Positions 25,812 to 25,972 of a stretch of 25,972 bases of DNA are shown here, in pieces. How positions within the stretch are numbered: the first letter of the stretch is position 1; every line of letters begins with the position of its first letter. Source of the stretch: an uncultured Gemmatimonadota bacterium (GTDB taxonomy: Bacteria; Gemmatimonadota; Gemmatimonadetes; Gemmatimonadales; Gemmatimonadaceae); assembly GCA_946480295.1 (NCBI GenBank), contig CAMLIT010000057.1, forward strand, positions 1 to 25,972. Direction: 5' to 3'. A model generated the notes under the pieces. The model was not told the origin of the DNA, made no database searches, and was given only the letters and a program-made list of their open reading frames with translations. The translations under genes were made by a program, and so were the position numbers.

Positions 25812-25972
25812 ACTGCGTACTGCGGACTGCGAACCTCACTGCGTACTGCGGACTGCGAACCTCACTGCGTACTGCGGACTGCGGACCTCGTTGCGGACTG
25901 CGAACTGCGAACATCACTGCGGACTGCGAACTGCGAACATCACTGCGGACTGCGAACTGCGAACATCACTGC
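25812..25972. repeat. 26-bp minisatellite (array I) built of heptamers
   Basis: Six complete 26-bp units (25812, 25838, 25864, 25890, 25916, 25942) and a partial seventh running off the window. Each unit is three ACTGCGN heptamers plus a 5-bp tail (ACCTC in units 1-3, ACATC in units 4-6). Units 1-2 are identical, and units 5-6 are identical; unit 4 differs from 5 and 6 at its first two bases. The array lies upstream of the ALDH gene. Confidence 0.95.

Noticed and set aside
25812..25972. CRISPR array
   Set aside because: Units are contiguous 26-bp repeats without unique spacers, and no cas gene is in the window. It is a minisatellite.

Overview
The window is a gene-dense, very GC-rich bacterial chromosome segment (ATG/GTG starts, about 90% coding, no rRNA, tRNA, transposase, phage gene or CRISPR). 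The gene set fits Gemmatimonadota best: a short 285-residue primary sigma factor, a Gram-negative envelope (Lnt, lipoproteins, an outer-membrane-type protein), and the company of CtpA, SpoIID/LytB, HemL and RimO. This placement is inference from gene content; no marker was searched. The left end carries an extreme poly-G/poly-C tract and the right end runs off inside a 26-bp minisatellite, so both edges look like repeat-limited contig ends.

Layout. (1) 143-5143, minus strand: rpmE > prfA > prmC > ylbF-like > tmk > ctpA, a translation/growth operon with 4-bp stop/start overlaps at its head. Its promoter lies back to back with that of a plus-strand Crp/Fnr regulator. (2) 5339-9850, plus strand: Crp/Fnr regulator, MBL-fold hydrolase, CsgG-like secreted protein with a strong intrinsic terminator, then a GAF/HD-GYP protein with an unusual insertion. 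(3) 9857-20812, minus strand: an 11-kb chain rimO > hemL > spoIID > outer-membrane-like protein > Gfo/Idh oxidoreductase > lnt > hyuA > hyuB, almost every junction an ATGA/GTGA overlap, with a good promoter placed so close to the rimO start that the mRNA would be leaderless. (4) 20998-21741, plus strand: a lipoprotein with an Ig-like fold. (5) 21773-25768, minus strand: ALDH, signal peptidase I, primary sigma factor and YajQ.

The genes are mostly core: translation termination (RF1 and its methylase PrmC), ribosome modification (L31, RimO), dTTP synthesis, haem precursor synthesis, lipoprotein maturation and protein export. A signalling theme runs through the rest: a cyclic-nucleotide-type Crp regulator, an HD-GYP c-di-GMP phosphodiesterase and a YajQ-type c-di-GMP-binding protein.

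The most interesting thing is not a gene. At least nine tracts of 7-bp tandem repeats are scattered at gene borders and in N-terminal coding segments. All can be written as variants of one heptamer, roughly GCGRRNN (GCGGGAC, GCGGGAG, GCGGAAG, GCGGACT, GCGAACT). In prmC and hemL they sit as an inverted pair between a translationally coupled start codon and the conserved domain, adding 40-50 odd residues and a long mRNA hairpin. Before the HD-GYP gene a tract separates a good Shine-Dalgarno/GTG from the reading frame by one wrong register, so a copy-number change would switch the frame.
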